From contig JAHLWZ010000676.1 in assembly GCA_020536535.1 (NCBI GenBank), positions 696-64,695 of the forward strand: a stretch of 64,000 nucleotides of DNA, in the 5' to 3' direction. Positions 22,301-44,162 of the stretch are shown here, piece after piece. A program made the position numbers and the translations under genes. Each line of letters opens with the position of its first letter. Position 1 is the first letter of the stretch. Origin of the DNA: Pelomyxa schiedti (Eukaryota; Evosea; Pelobiontida; Pelomyxidae). The notes beneath the pieces are model-generated. The model did no database searches, was not told the origin of the DNA, and worked only from the letters and a program-made list of their open reading frames with translations.

Positions 22301-25300
22301 TTTTCCCAGGCACGTTTATGATCTTACATTCACTTCGGTGTTATTAACACCTATTTTCCAGTTCCAGACGCCAGGGTAAAGTGGAAGGTCAGTAATACGG
22401 TAACTATGAACAATTAGTCTCATCTTAGCTATACACAGTGCCAACCTGGTTCCAGTAGTGACCACAGTGAAACTTTGCGTACTGTTCCAAACATAGAGTG
22501 ATGCTATGCAGGTTTTGGCGTAAGGGCAGGTGGTTCCACAATCGATGGGACTCCACTTAACGTAGAGAGGTTTTTTAAAGTCCTCCACTTCGTTATCAGG
22601 GGGCTCCTGGAGCAAAGGTGGAACTGGATCCTTTCTTATACACACAGTGAATGAACTTAGAGCAAATGGGGTGTAAGTGGCGCCATTGAAGTACCGCAAT
22701 TCCCACTGATAGACAATGGGGAGTGGGGGAAAAGCAGTTTCTGGAGAGTAAGAGGAAGTATTTGTATCATTGAACACTTCTTCAATATAATTAAGGCCAG
22801 TGGAAGTGTCAATAACAGAAAACTCAATAAAAGAAGCCGCTTGCGCCTTGCAGTTATCACCCAAAGGGGGAGCACTCCAATGGAAAATGATTTCATCATT
22901 TGCAACTGTAGATCCAAGAGAAGGTGAAGTCAAAGATGGTGCCACCAGCAAGTCGTCAGGTACACAATATGTAAAAGTAGTCGAGAGGGATTGGGAACAC
23001 TTGTTCAATGTACAGGCAGAAACTGAGACTGAGTTCAGAACTCCCTTCACTACGAAGGCAGAGAAACTCGTTTGCGTGACAGGATAGGTATAGGGTTGTG
23101 TATTAAAAATCACAGTGTAGGTCTGAAGTTGGTTGCATGTAGTTCCCCAGGTTACAGGTTCTACCCATTTGACTGGAACTGTTGAAGAGCCTGTTACCTG
23201 GCCAGTTGGGGTAATGTTGCGAGGGACATCTGGTGAAGTTACCAAACAGATGGTAAATGTCCGCTCCTCAGATACAGATCCTAGCAAACCATTCCAGGCT
23301 GTAACCCTCCACCACCATTGTCCAGGAGTAAAGGTGTCGACCAAAGATTTCGAGGAAGTAATACTTTGGTTCCACGGCAATGAAATGCTACTTCGGACTT
23401 CCACTATAAACAATCTCAAAGTAGTTCCGTTGCAGACTTTGCCAAAGGATTTGTAATTTTTGCCCCATTCCAGGGTTATCTCAGCGGTGAGAAAGGAACT
23501 ATTAGAAGCCGGTGTACTCAGTAAAGGAACGTCAGGATACGTATTGTTGCAGGTGACTGTCGGTGTAGTAGTGTTAACAGTTACAGTCTTATTTACAACT
23601 ACTGTCTGGTTAACTGTAATAGTGCTATTCACAGTGACTGTTGTGTTCACTGGTAATGTGGTATTTATCTGTTTGGTAGTATTGACTGACTTCGTAACGT
23701 TAACGGCAAGGGTTGTGTTGATAGTGCAGTTGGCGGAGATAACTTGACCAGAGGCGCAATAAGCATATGTTGTGGCACCATCAGAACAATTGACAGATAC
23801 AGTGCCGTTGACAGTACAATTGACAAGAACAGTTTCGTTTACTACAGCTACAGTAATATTTTCCGTTACAGTGATATTTTCTATGACCGTAGTGTTGATA
23901 GTGACTGTTGTGTTTATGAGCTTTGTGGTATTCACAGAGATAGTTGTATTCACAGAGATAGTAGAGTTGACTGAGACTGTACTATTAACACTAGTGACAG
24001 TGGAACTTGGTGCATGATATTCTATGCTTCCAATTCCCAGAGTGCTACTTTCTTGATTATCTGCAAGTACGTACCACCATGAGACCCCTTCTGTGAGGTT
24101 AAGAGTGAGATTTCCTTTCATTCCAGCATCGCGTGCCACTATAGTTTCATTGAATACCACAGTAATATTACAGAGTTGTGTCGCCAAGCATGATTCTCCA
24201 CATGATGGGACTTCCCAGTAAATAGTGATTGTGTAATTTTCTGCAAGGTAGGGAGATCCGGTAGGGGTCAGGGAAGGCTCGTCGGGTGCAGCTAATACAC
24301 ACATCCCCAAGCTCTGAATTTCAGAAACTGGATTGAGCATACTATTGTGTACTTCTAGTGCCCAATAGAGCATTGAAGCAGTTTTATCAACAACTGCTGG
24401 TATAAAGGTGGTGGAATTTAGATCGGGTATTGACTCCCAGTTGACTGCATCCGAAAATGATGTTATATTGTGTGAGTACCAAATCAATAAAGCTGGTTGA
24501 TCACGCTCGCAGTTGAAGCCGTAAGATATTTTCTCCCAAGAAAAACTAGTTACTCCGAACACAAACTTTTCTCCTGTGAGTGGTGATAGTAGCACAGGAT
24601 CGGCCTCGGGCGCTGAAATGCAGACATCAAATGTGTTCTTTGTTGTGCTATTTTGCTGTTTTGCGGTGTTGTCTGCCACAACGTTCCAATAGTGGTGACC
24701 TGCCCCGACATTGACACTAATCCATGAACTTGGAGTTGTTCCCACTGCTGTACCATCAAGGTATACAGTATAAAAGCCATCTTCCAATTTGTTGTTAGTT
24801 ATTTTTTTTTGTTTTCAGTGGAGAAGATGGTTATGTGAGCATTACCTGTGCCAGGGCAGCTTGTCCCCATGCTGGTTGTTTGAGTCCAAGTTAAATTTAC
24901 CGTAAGAAGGGACACGTTGAGCAGTGGAAATAGAACCCCAGACAATGGAGATACTAACGGGAATGGCCAAGGTGATGTTGGTGTACAGTATGTGAAGTTC
25001 CAATTGGCTGATTGAGAAGTGTATGCGGTATTACTGGCTACAATATACCAGTTGTAATTTCCATCCCCGAGCGTGACATTGTGATTGTACCAGGGTACCC
25101 GAATATTTGTGGCTATGCGAGTGGGAGATGCTGGTTGCAAGCCAAGGAACACATCAAACCACTGATCAGCTGGATAATATACATTGAAACCTGGAATTGC
25201 CAATTTGTGAACTTGGTAGTGAACAACATTGCTCCTACCTGACTGTTTGCAGAGGGACCAGTGCGTAGTGGTACAAACATCCGTTGACCATCCTGAAGAA

Positions 25301-27186
25301 GTTGCAACAACACAGTCTTTTGTTTCAGAATTTGTGAGTCCTCCCGACGGTAAGTAGCTCACTTTGGATCCATCCAACCATTCGAATTTTGTTTCGTTTC
25401 TTAGGGGAAAAAGCTCGATGAGTAGTGTAGTGTACCGACAGGGGGAAACGTACTTGTAATCGTTGAGTCCAATCCAAAAAGACGTTCCAGTATAAAGGGA
25501 GCTGGTGACAAAGGTGGCTTCCTCTTGTGATCCAAAGGAAGCAAGTGTCACATCGACACCATAAGTTTGGCAGTTCTTAATAGCGGAACTGTAATCTTTA
25601 CCTGACGGAACAAGTTTGTAGCATGCAACTGGATACGATACATTCGGCCAGAAAAAGGTAAAGCCAGCAGGGCAGCTTTGAGCTTAATTGCCATGTTAAC
25701 AATCGTACAAATTGTGAATTCTTACAGGAATACAACCCCCACTTCAATAATGGCGGGTTCTGTGGCTTGTATGCGGTGTTGGATGGAAAATAGTGAATGG
25801 GTGTTGAAGGGTATTTTGCTGAAGTAATTTTGAAAGAGCTTATAGCAGAAGTGTTTCTTGTTTGTAGTGATTGTCCAACTTTAACCACAGCAGTCACATT
25901 CTTGTGCAACTGAGTGAGACACAATAATGAAATCATGTTGGTACCCAAAAACACTGAGAGTCTGAGAGCACAGTAAACTGCAGACTTGTGGTGTTCAAAT
26001 CTCGTTCGATTTTATTGTAAATTGGATTTTCTCCAAGACAATTGTACCACACGTCATAATAAGTTTTGGCTCCTGTGCAAAGTGACCCAGTGGGTACACT
26101 TTGCCAACTTAGTGTTACTGTTCTTGACTGTGTAGGGGTTGTAAGAAATGCGAAAAATAGAACTTGGAACAACATAGCCTATCCAGCTTGGTTCAGGGGA
26201 GATCAAGACTGGAGCTGATGGAGCCCCCAATACACAGAAACTTTGTAATGTCTCAGTGGCAGGGGCAATCCGTACCTCAGAACAGCGGAATTGAACGTAA
26301 ACGATTTTCCAGTCTGGGTCATTACATGGAATGCCAGGCACGTGATTGGGAACCTGATATGTACAGGATGTCCAGTTTTTGTTTCCACACTGTGCCTCCA
26401 TGAGGCTTGTGATATCCCCACAGTACTCTGGGAAATATCGTTTTAGTGCATAGTTGGTTCCAGAGGCACTCACGAGCATCATGTTTGGCGTTGCACGCTT
26501 TATTTTTGTCCTTGAATCCAAAAGCATTTTCCACGTGAAGTATTTTACGCGAGTCCGGGCAAGTTATAGTAATCACATGCTCATGTGGTTCATGTGAGTC
26601 ACAAATTTCCCTGTCAGGATAGAATGACGTTAGCAGGTGCTAGACCGACGTAGTTGAAATTCATACGCTAGTTGAGGCAGTGGTGCTGCTCTCCAGTAGT
26701 ACTGACCAGGAAAAAACTGAATATCTAAATGCAACAAGTGTAAGAAGAAACCACAACAAACAAAACAAAAGAACTTTCTAAAAGAAAATTACTTGCAATC
26801 CTCTCACTAGTAGTGGACGAATAGGTCCTCTTGGATCCCACAACTGAGAAACTAGAGGACGAAGTACCCCACTCAACTTGGAACTGCGAAAGCGCGCTCA
26901 GCGCCGAAGTCGACGTGTCAGGCTCACAGTACAAAGTGTATCCAGTGTACGTGACCTTGAGTTGGACCGTAACTGTCAGATTCCCAGGCCCAAGGGCGAA
27001 GCTCGGCGAGGCGCTAGATACGAGTGTGGGCCCCGGACAAGAGCTGCATTCTGTGTTACATGAGGAGGTCTGCGCCTGCACTGCTGGGATTATGGCATGG
27101 TGGGCTCCCATAATCGTGAGGAGGAGGGCCAGACCCAGGGATATGAGTGGGATTGAGGGTGAGGTGGTTACTTTGTGCGTAGGCAT
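19313..27186 (-). CDS. Giant single-pass lectin receptor with a cytoplasmic RasGAP domain
   Basis: A signal peptide (MPTHKVTTSPSIPLISLG and the hydrophobic run after it) starts at 27186. The ectodomain holds a SUEL/galactose-lectin-like module (about 26600-26230: VITITCPDS, CGDITSLMEAQC, VYVQFRC), many ~100-residue FN3/Ig-like modules (P-x-L-x-SP start, G-x-x-C core) and a complete C-type lectin domain (about 25650-25240: CYKLVPSGKDYSSAIKNC, FWIGLNDY, WSTDVCTTTHWSLCK). A sequon-dense stalk (23570-24000) and one EGF-like module near 21000 follow. Then come the TM helix at about 20855-20765 (LLALLAVPFIGIPFFALLAF), RRRKNARLR, and RasGAP: VMFRSNSAATKAFK, YEVNP, LPVSLRKICYHIRKE, FIFLRFYNTAI, LQNLAN. 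Frames stay open across every intron from EGF to stop, so TM and GAP belong to one protein. It ends in five His at 19313. Likely couples surface binding to Ras or Rap inactivation. Confidence 0.85.
23570..24000 (-). repeat. Coding tandem repeat: N-glycosylation-dense stalk of the receptor
   Basis: Encodes about 22 N-x-S/T sequons in roughly 140 residues as degenerate units such as SVNTT, TINTT and TVNST, each five to seven residues. A short Cys-containing break lies in the middle (near 23760). It sits between two FN3-like modules and should form a stiff, heavily glycosylated spacer if the sequons are used. Confidence 0.85.
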
Positions 27187-27613
27187 TACGGCGAGAAGGT
27201 TTGGTAGCGAAGAGTGTGGTATAGAGTGGTTTTTACAAGACGGTACGACGTAAGGCAGTACGAAAGGGCGTTTGTTTTGATTTTTTCCTTGTTGTTTTTG
27301 GGTGGAACATTTTTGCATGGCGGTTTGTGAATTTCGCATTTCCGCGATGGGGTTTCGGGCAAGACGAAAATACCACCCTGCGAAAGTAGGCAGTGATAAA
27401 GCCAAAGTGTGGGTTTGTTGAAGAACCTGAGCACCCTTCCCACTTCTTACTGTCTCTAGTTGGACGGAATCTTTCCATTTGAGGATCCATCTGGAGGTCA
27501 CTCGATTGGCTTGGTGTCAGTGAGCCTGCCTCACTGGCCTCAGGGGTTCAGATAACAGGTTTTCCGTTACTTACGGGTTTTGTGTTACTTTTTCCGCGGT
27601 GAGGAGACAACCA
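27187..27613. promoter_or_regulatory. Bidirectional upstream region
   Basis: 427 bp between the divergent starts of the receptor-RasGAP (-) and the PCMT-RING gene (+). Overlapping short frames on both strands are not protein-like. It presumably carries both promoters; I can name no element. Confidence 0.4.
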
Positions 27614-29853
27614 ATGGCGGCTACGATCACAACGAACCAACGACTGATTGAAGAGCTCCAAGGTTTGTTCTTCCTCCCCTTTCGAGCAACGGAACGGCGA
27701 CCAGTTGCACTTGTGGGTTGGTTCATGTTGGGGGTATTTGCCAACCGACGTTGGTGTGTTTCCACCACCAGGACTTGGACACTTGGAGACGAGAGCCATC
27801 GTGGATGCAATGAGGTCAATCCCCAGAGGAAATTTTGTTCCAGAGGCAGGCAGTTCCCAGGCTTATTTCAACTCACCACTCAGGGTCCCTCCTGTGCACA
27901 TCTCGTATGGTCTCTTTTTTCGTATTATTAATTAACTGTTGTTCTCGAGGTTATGGGAATTACTTTTTTTTTTTTGTATTGTTTTTTTGACTACTGTCAT
28001 AGTTATTTATTTATGGGTGTAGAAATAAACTAATGGCAGGGCACCTGGAATATATGCGTTGGTATTGGAGAGATTGGGACTTGAGAGTGGACATTCTTTT
28101 CTCAATGTAGGAAGTGGCTCTGGTTGGTTATCTACTGTGGCTGCACTTCTTGTGGGTGTGGTATGCAACCCTCTTCTAATTTTCTTTTCCCCCCTTTCTT
28201 AGCGAATATAGAGGGGCCTATCTCATGGAGTTGAGATTTCATACGAAACATTTCTTTTTGCCAAAGAACGGGTTAGGAATTTTGCTCACACGCATCCTGA
28301 TCTTCAACTGGCCCCAATCGAATTTGTACTTGGGTCTGGCTGTAATCTGCCCGCTGATGCTTGTAAGTATGATAGGATATATGTGGGAGCAAGTTGCCGA
28401 AGAGAACAAATTGAGTTTTTCCTCAATCTCTTGACAACCAATGAAGGAAGATTGATTGTACCTTTTATAATGCAAGTTAAGCTCTACTGACCTCCTTAGG
28501 TGCCATCTGAGTCATCTTTACTGCTTTTTACAAAAAATGGTTCCAGGGTTACTGAAAATTCCCTTACTAGAACTGCGTTCGCTTCATTGATTGACAGTAC
28601 AGTCGCTCCTGTCCCATTCAACATTTCACTGGTTCCTATTGTCTTTAAGGACTTCATATAATTTAATCAAAACTATATAGACTAGCCATCAAGCCCAGAA
28701 AGCAATGTTCCAAAGTATAATTGGTTTGTGTGACTCATGCTTAAAACTTTCCTAACATTGAAAAGAAAAGGGAATTGATATCCCTACCCACGTGAGAAGA
28801 GCTTTCATTGTTGTTCCTCGTGGGCACTTTGTAAATGAGTCCATGCTGCCCGATGCATACCAGGATAGGCCGATCAGAGATGGCCCCCTGCACCTCTCGT
28901 AGTCCTTGATCTTTTACCACTACTCTATTTACACATGAAGGGCTCCACATCTTTATTGTCGCATATTGGACCTCTTGGAGCTGGGTCCCGGACTCTCGTT
29001 TCTAAATATAGGGAGTGGGTCTGGGTGGCTTTCGACAGTAGTGGGATATTATACTGGTCCGGTGTGCCTGATGTTACCCGGCAATGTGGTTTCACTTTAA
29101 ACAAGATTTCTCGATCAACTGGAATCGAAGTGGAGACTGCAAATATCACATTCTCTATCCAGCGCATTAAGAGTAATTTCTTGTCACTTTGAATCTTCAT
29201 AATCTCGTACAGGCTACAAAGAACTGTACGCCAATACGCCCGCCCTACCGGAAATCGACTTGAAATGTGCGAATGTATTTGACTATCCCCACTTTCAGAC
29301 CTATGACCGGGTATATGTTGGTGCGGCCTGTCCAAGACAACAAATACCTTTTTTCCAGCGGTTCCTTAATCCCAATGGAATCTTAATTGTATGGCAATTC
29401 CTCTCCATAATCCGAAATGACAATGACTCTCAAAAGCTACCATCTGAGGATTCCCTGCTAAAAATCCGGTATCAGCAAGGTTCTTTTATCGAGACCACCA
29501 TTTTAAATGTGAGGTTTGCTTCCCTGAAGCCCAGTGCAAACACACCCACATCCTCACCCATAACCACAAACACTCTACCTCCGCCCATTCCCATTAAACA
29601 TTCACCTTCGCCAACAACATCAACAACACCAACCGGCACCACACCAACATCGTCAACATCGCCTGGGGCAGCCCATAATTCCCCCCACGCTGTCCAGCCC
29701 GACGAATGTGCCGTGTGCATGGAAAACGAGCGCAACGCTGCATTTGCACCCTGTGGGCACATGGTCTGCTGCTATGATTGTGCCACAAGGATGAAGAAAT
29801 GCCCAACATGCCGAGGTACAATTGGGTCTGTTCTCAGGCTCTACAAGAGTTAG
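27614..29853 (+). CDS. Tandem PCMT-like methyltransferase domains fused to a C-terminal RING finger
   Basis: PCMTs methylate isoaspartyl residues of damaged proteins. Domain 1 (27614-28620): [29 protein letters not shown], the SAM motif [45 protein letters not shown]. Domain 2 (28705-29400) repeats the order: [63 protein letters not shown]. The end is a C3HC4 RING ([29 protein letters not shown]). The two halves join in phase 0 through a 40-bp intron ending at 28680, giving [17 protein letters not shown], which aligns with the start of domain 1. The alternative is two genes: a stop at 28659-28661, then a new ATG at 28705. RING and domain 2 share a continuous frame (29260-29853). Probably marks damaged proteins for ubiquitination, by analogy with PCMTD1/2, which carry SOCS boxes. 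Confidence 0.85.
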
Positions 29854-30092
29854 AATGCCACTGGATGGGCTATCCAGTCAAAAGAGATTGTGCATGTATC
29901 TCGTAGCGTGCTTCAGAGAACCACCCCAACCAACCGGGAACCTCCAACTTTTTTTGGAAGTCATGTTGTTACTGTAAAAAAAACTTGCTTCGGAAATGTA
30001 CCAAAACAGCCAAAAGAGCCCAAACCGAAAAACAACAAGAAGACAGCGAGACAAACCGGCATCAAAGAACCAAAGAAATAAATACCTTCAAA

Positions 30093-31645
30093 ATGGAGCT
30101 TACCAGGTAAACAGCAGGGCCAATACCACACCCACTGCAACAACAAGTACTACCACCAGTAGTAGTGCAGGTGGTGGTTCAGCAGTGCAAATGACAGACC
30201 TGGCAATGGCACGTGGGGCTGGTGAGGAGATGCTTGCCCCCAGGTACAGAGTAGTGGGTGATGCAGGGGCAACACCCAGGGATGCAAGGGAACTGGACAG
30301 GAGGTCAAATGAAGAGAAGCTGGTGTTCAAGGTTATTTCTGTCCTTGGGTTTTTGGAAATTTCTTTTTCTTTTTCTTTGTTATTGCTGAAACTTTGGTAG
30401 ATTACCAGGAAATTGTCCTTGGATACAAAGAAGAAATATGTTGGCAAACTGTTTTCCAAGGCACTGGATATCGCGTTCTTTGTGCTGTTACTTGGACTTG
30501 GGATATATCTCTGCTTTGTAGAACCTAGATTGAATGACGAAGAAAAGCCAGACTTGTACACTTTGTTGGGTTCCCTGTTCTTCTATGCCTTCATTATCCC
30601 GGCCACTGTGACGTTATGGAGTGTATGTAATTCTGACAATGTTTATGCAATGTTCATGGAGGTGATGTTGAAATGCAGCTGATTATATTGGGATGGCACG
30701 CTTCTCCAAACCACAGAGTGCGGAATTTTATCAAAGTGATTATTTGTGTATTGATATCAGGGGCTGGAGCCTTGGTCTATTTCTACTATGGTGTAAGTTT
30801 TTGCAGTTTGGGCATTCTTTGAACTGATCGCTGCATAGAATCCTGAAGGAGATAGCATTGAAAAGTTGGGTTATACTTTCTTTGAGACTGGAGTTGTATT
30901 CTTGGTGAGCCGATTTTTCTTACTGAAGGAAGACGCCGAAATCGAGTTGGATGAAACAGAGAAAAAACTTAGGATAGCAGAGAAGTCCGCAGCAACAGGG
31001 CTGGCAGCAGGGTGTGTTCACAAGTTAGTTGCAATATTCTGAGCCGATTTAGATATTTCCACAACTTCCTCCAAAAAATTCATGACATACCAGCTACTGC
31101 AAAAATTGAGGGCCAGGACTACAAAGTGCTGAACAGAAAGCTGTGGGTTGTCATTCCAAGTGACCTAACAGAAACAACTTCGACTGGGAAAATGGGTGCT
31201 GGCCGGCCATTGGTTGACATTGTACCTTGTTCCAGTACAGAATCGCGGCCAATCCGAGCTCCAGTGGCATACATAAACCGTGATACTCACGAAGTGAACG
31301 GATTGTATGACGTTCCTACAACACTTACTGCACTTGTACATCGAAATATTTTCTTGACTGAGCAAGAGACGCGGATCAAGTATATCTTGTAATAGCAAAT
31401 CAATTGACTTGTTAACCTCAAAAAGGTCCTCCTCCGGGTGTTGTGGTCAGAGAGGAAAAAGCTCAGCAGTGCAGATAATTCCAGTTTCACAGGAAGTAAC
31501 TATTTTCACCAATACATTGCTGGACCTGCTGGAAATGAGACCAGAACTGAATGACCTCGTTCAGATAGTCAGTGTTCCACCCACTCCCCTTGACCAAGAG
31601 CGTCTTTTGCAAGCAATTGCTGATGTGGCATCAACGTCAGAGTGA
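30093..31645 (+). CDS. STING homologue: four transmembrane helices plus cyclic-dinucleotide-binding domain
   Basis: STING binds cyclic dinucleotides and signals from ER/Golgi membranes. Seven exons with consistent phases (30093-30106, 30148-30331, 30401-30622, 30679-30792, 30839-31011, 31053-31388, 31426-31645) give about 420 residues. After a polar N-terminus come TM1 (AFFVLLLGLGIYLCFV), TM2 (GSLFFYAFIIPATVTLW), TM3 (FIKVIICVLISGAGALVYF) and TM4 (YTFFETGVVFLVSRFFL). The ligand-domain first helix reads SAATGLAAGYFHNFLQKI (human GLAWSYYIGYL), then KLWVVIPSDL, an Arg-containing loop (SRPIRAPVAYINRDTH), LYDVPTTLTALV (human LEYATPLQTLF) and IFTNTLLDLLEMRPELNDLV (the helix ending in human RLIAY). 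Tyr163 and Thr263 equivalents are present; Tyr167 is Phe. No TBK1/IRF3-recruiting tail follows. Identification rests on order, topology and motifs, not on a search. Confidence 0.8.
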
Positions 31646-32024
31646 GTGTGGAATTATTTACATTCCCATTTTTTAACGTTCCTCATTTTTAATACTATCT
31701 GGCTTGGGTCGTGCTGCTTAAACACAGTTACGTTCTGAGTGTCCGCGATTGAGTTACCTTAATACAAAAAATTGTACAGTATTACCTTTGTCAGTTGTTT
31801 AGACAAGCTATCTGTAAATTATGCAAGCAGAAGCAAAAATAGGATTGGGTTGCCTGGCAATAAAATTGCCACGCACAAACCTCCCATAATGCCTCCCAGT
31901 TGTTGTTCGCATGTGCTTGATAACGGTGTCATCACTGGAATCAAGCACTTCCCTACCATAGCCAAAAAAAAAGCCTTTGGATAGTGATACGGAATTCGCC
32001 GAAGTCGATCTTTGCTGAACAAAC
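31646..32024 (+). other. Intergenic region between STING and the BEACH gene
   Basis: About 380 bp, AT-rich, with short overlapping frames on both strands and no recognisable product. Presumably holds the STING 3' end and the BEACH gene promoter. Confidence 0.4.
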
Positions 32025-43980
<11,956 letters not shown>

Positions 43981-44008
43981 CTTGTACTTTTTGTTTTGAA
44001 GTCGATGT

Positions 44009-44014
44009 AATAAA
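44009..44014 (+). terminator. Polyadenylation signal AATAAA of the BEACH gene
   Basis: AATAAA 29 bases after the TAA stop, facing the minus-strand signal at 44048-44058. Confidence 0.6.
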
Positions 44015-44047
44015 AACACAAGCCTTTTTTGTCAACTGGCCAAAGCC

Positions 44048-44058
44048 TTTATTTTATT
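44048..44058 (-). terminator. Overlapping AATAAA signals of the MBD-like gene
   Basis: Two overlapping TTTATT blocks (AATAAA on the minus strand), about 105 bases beyond the minus gene's stop. The two convergent 3' ends therefore share about 180 bp. Confidence 0.6.
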
Positions 44059-44162
44059 TACAACAAAAAAATGAAGCATGAAGTCAGAACATGTGATTTG
44101 GGTCAATTCAGTCCCTGTTCTTGTCAAAACGCAGCAAAGTGAGTAATTGTACACTGGGTGTT

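Noticed and set aside
22657-23087. Frames on both strands within the receptor gene
   Set aside because: They have no conserved features and oppose the long minus-strand FN3-like frame.
28925-29335. A 136-codon minus-strand frame
   Set aside because: It is antisense to the second PCMT domain, whose SAM motif and RING continuation are on the plus strand.
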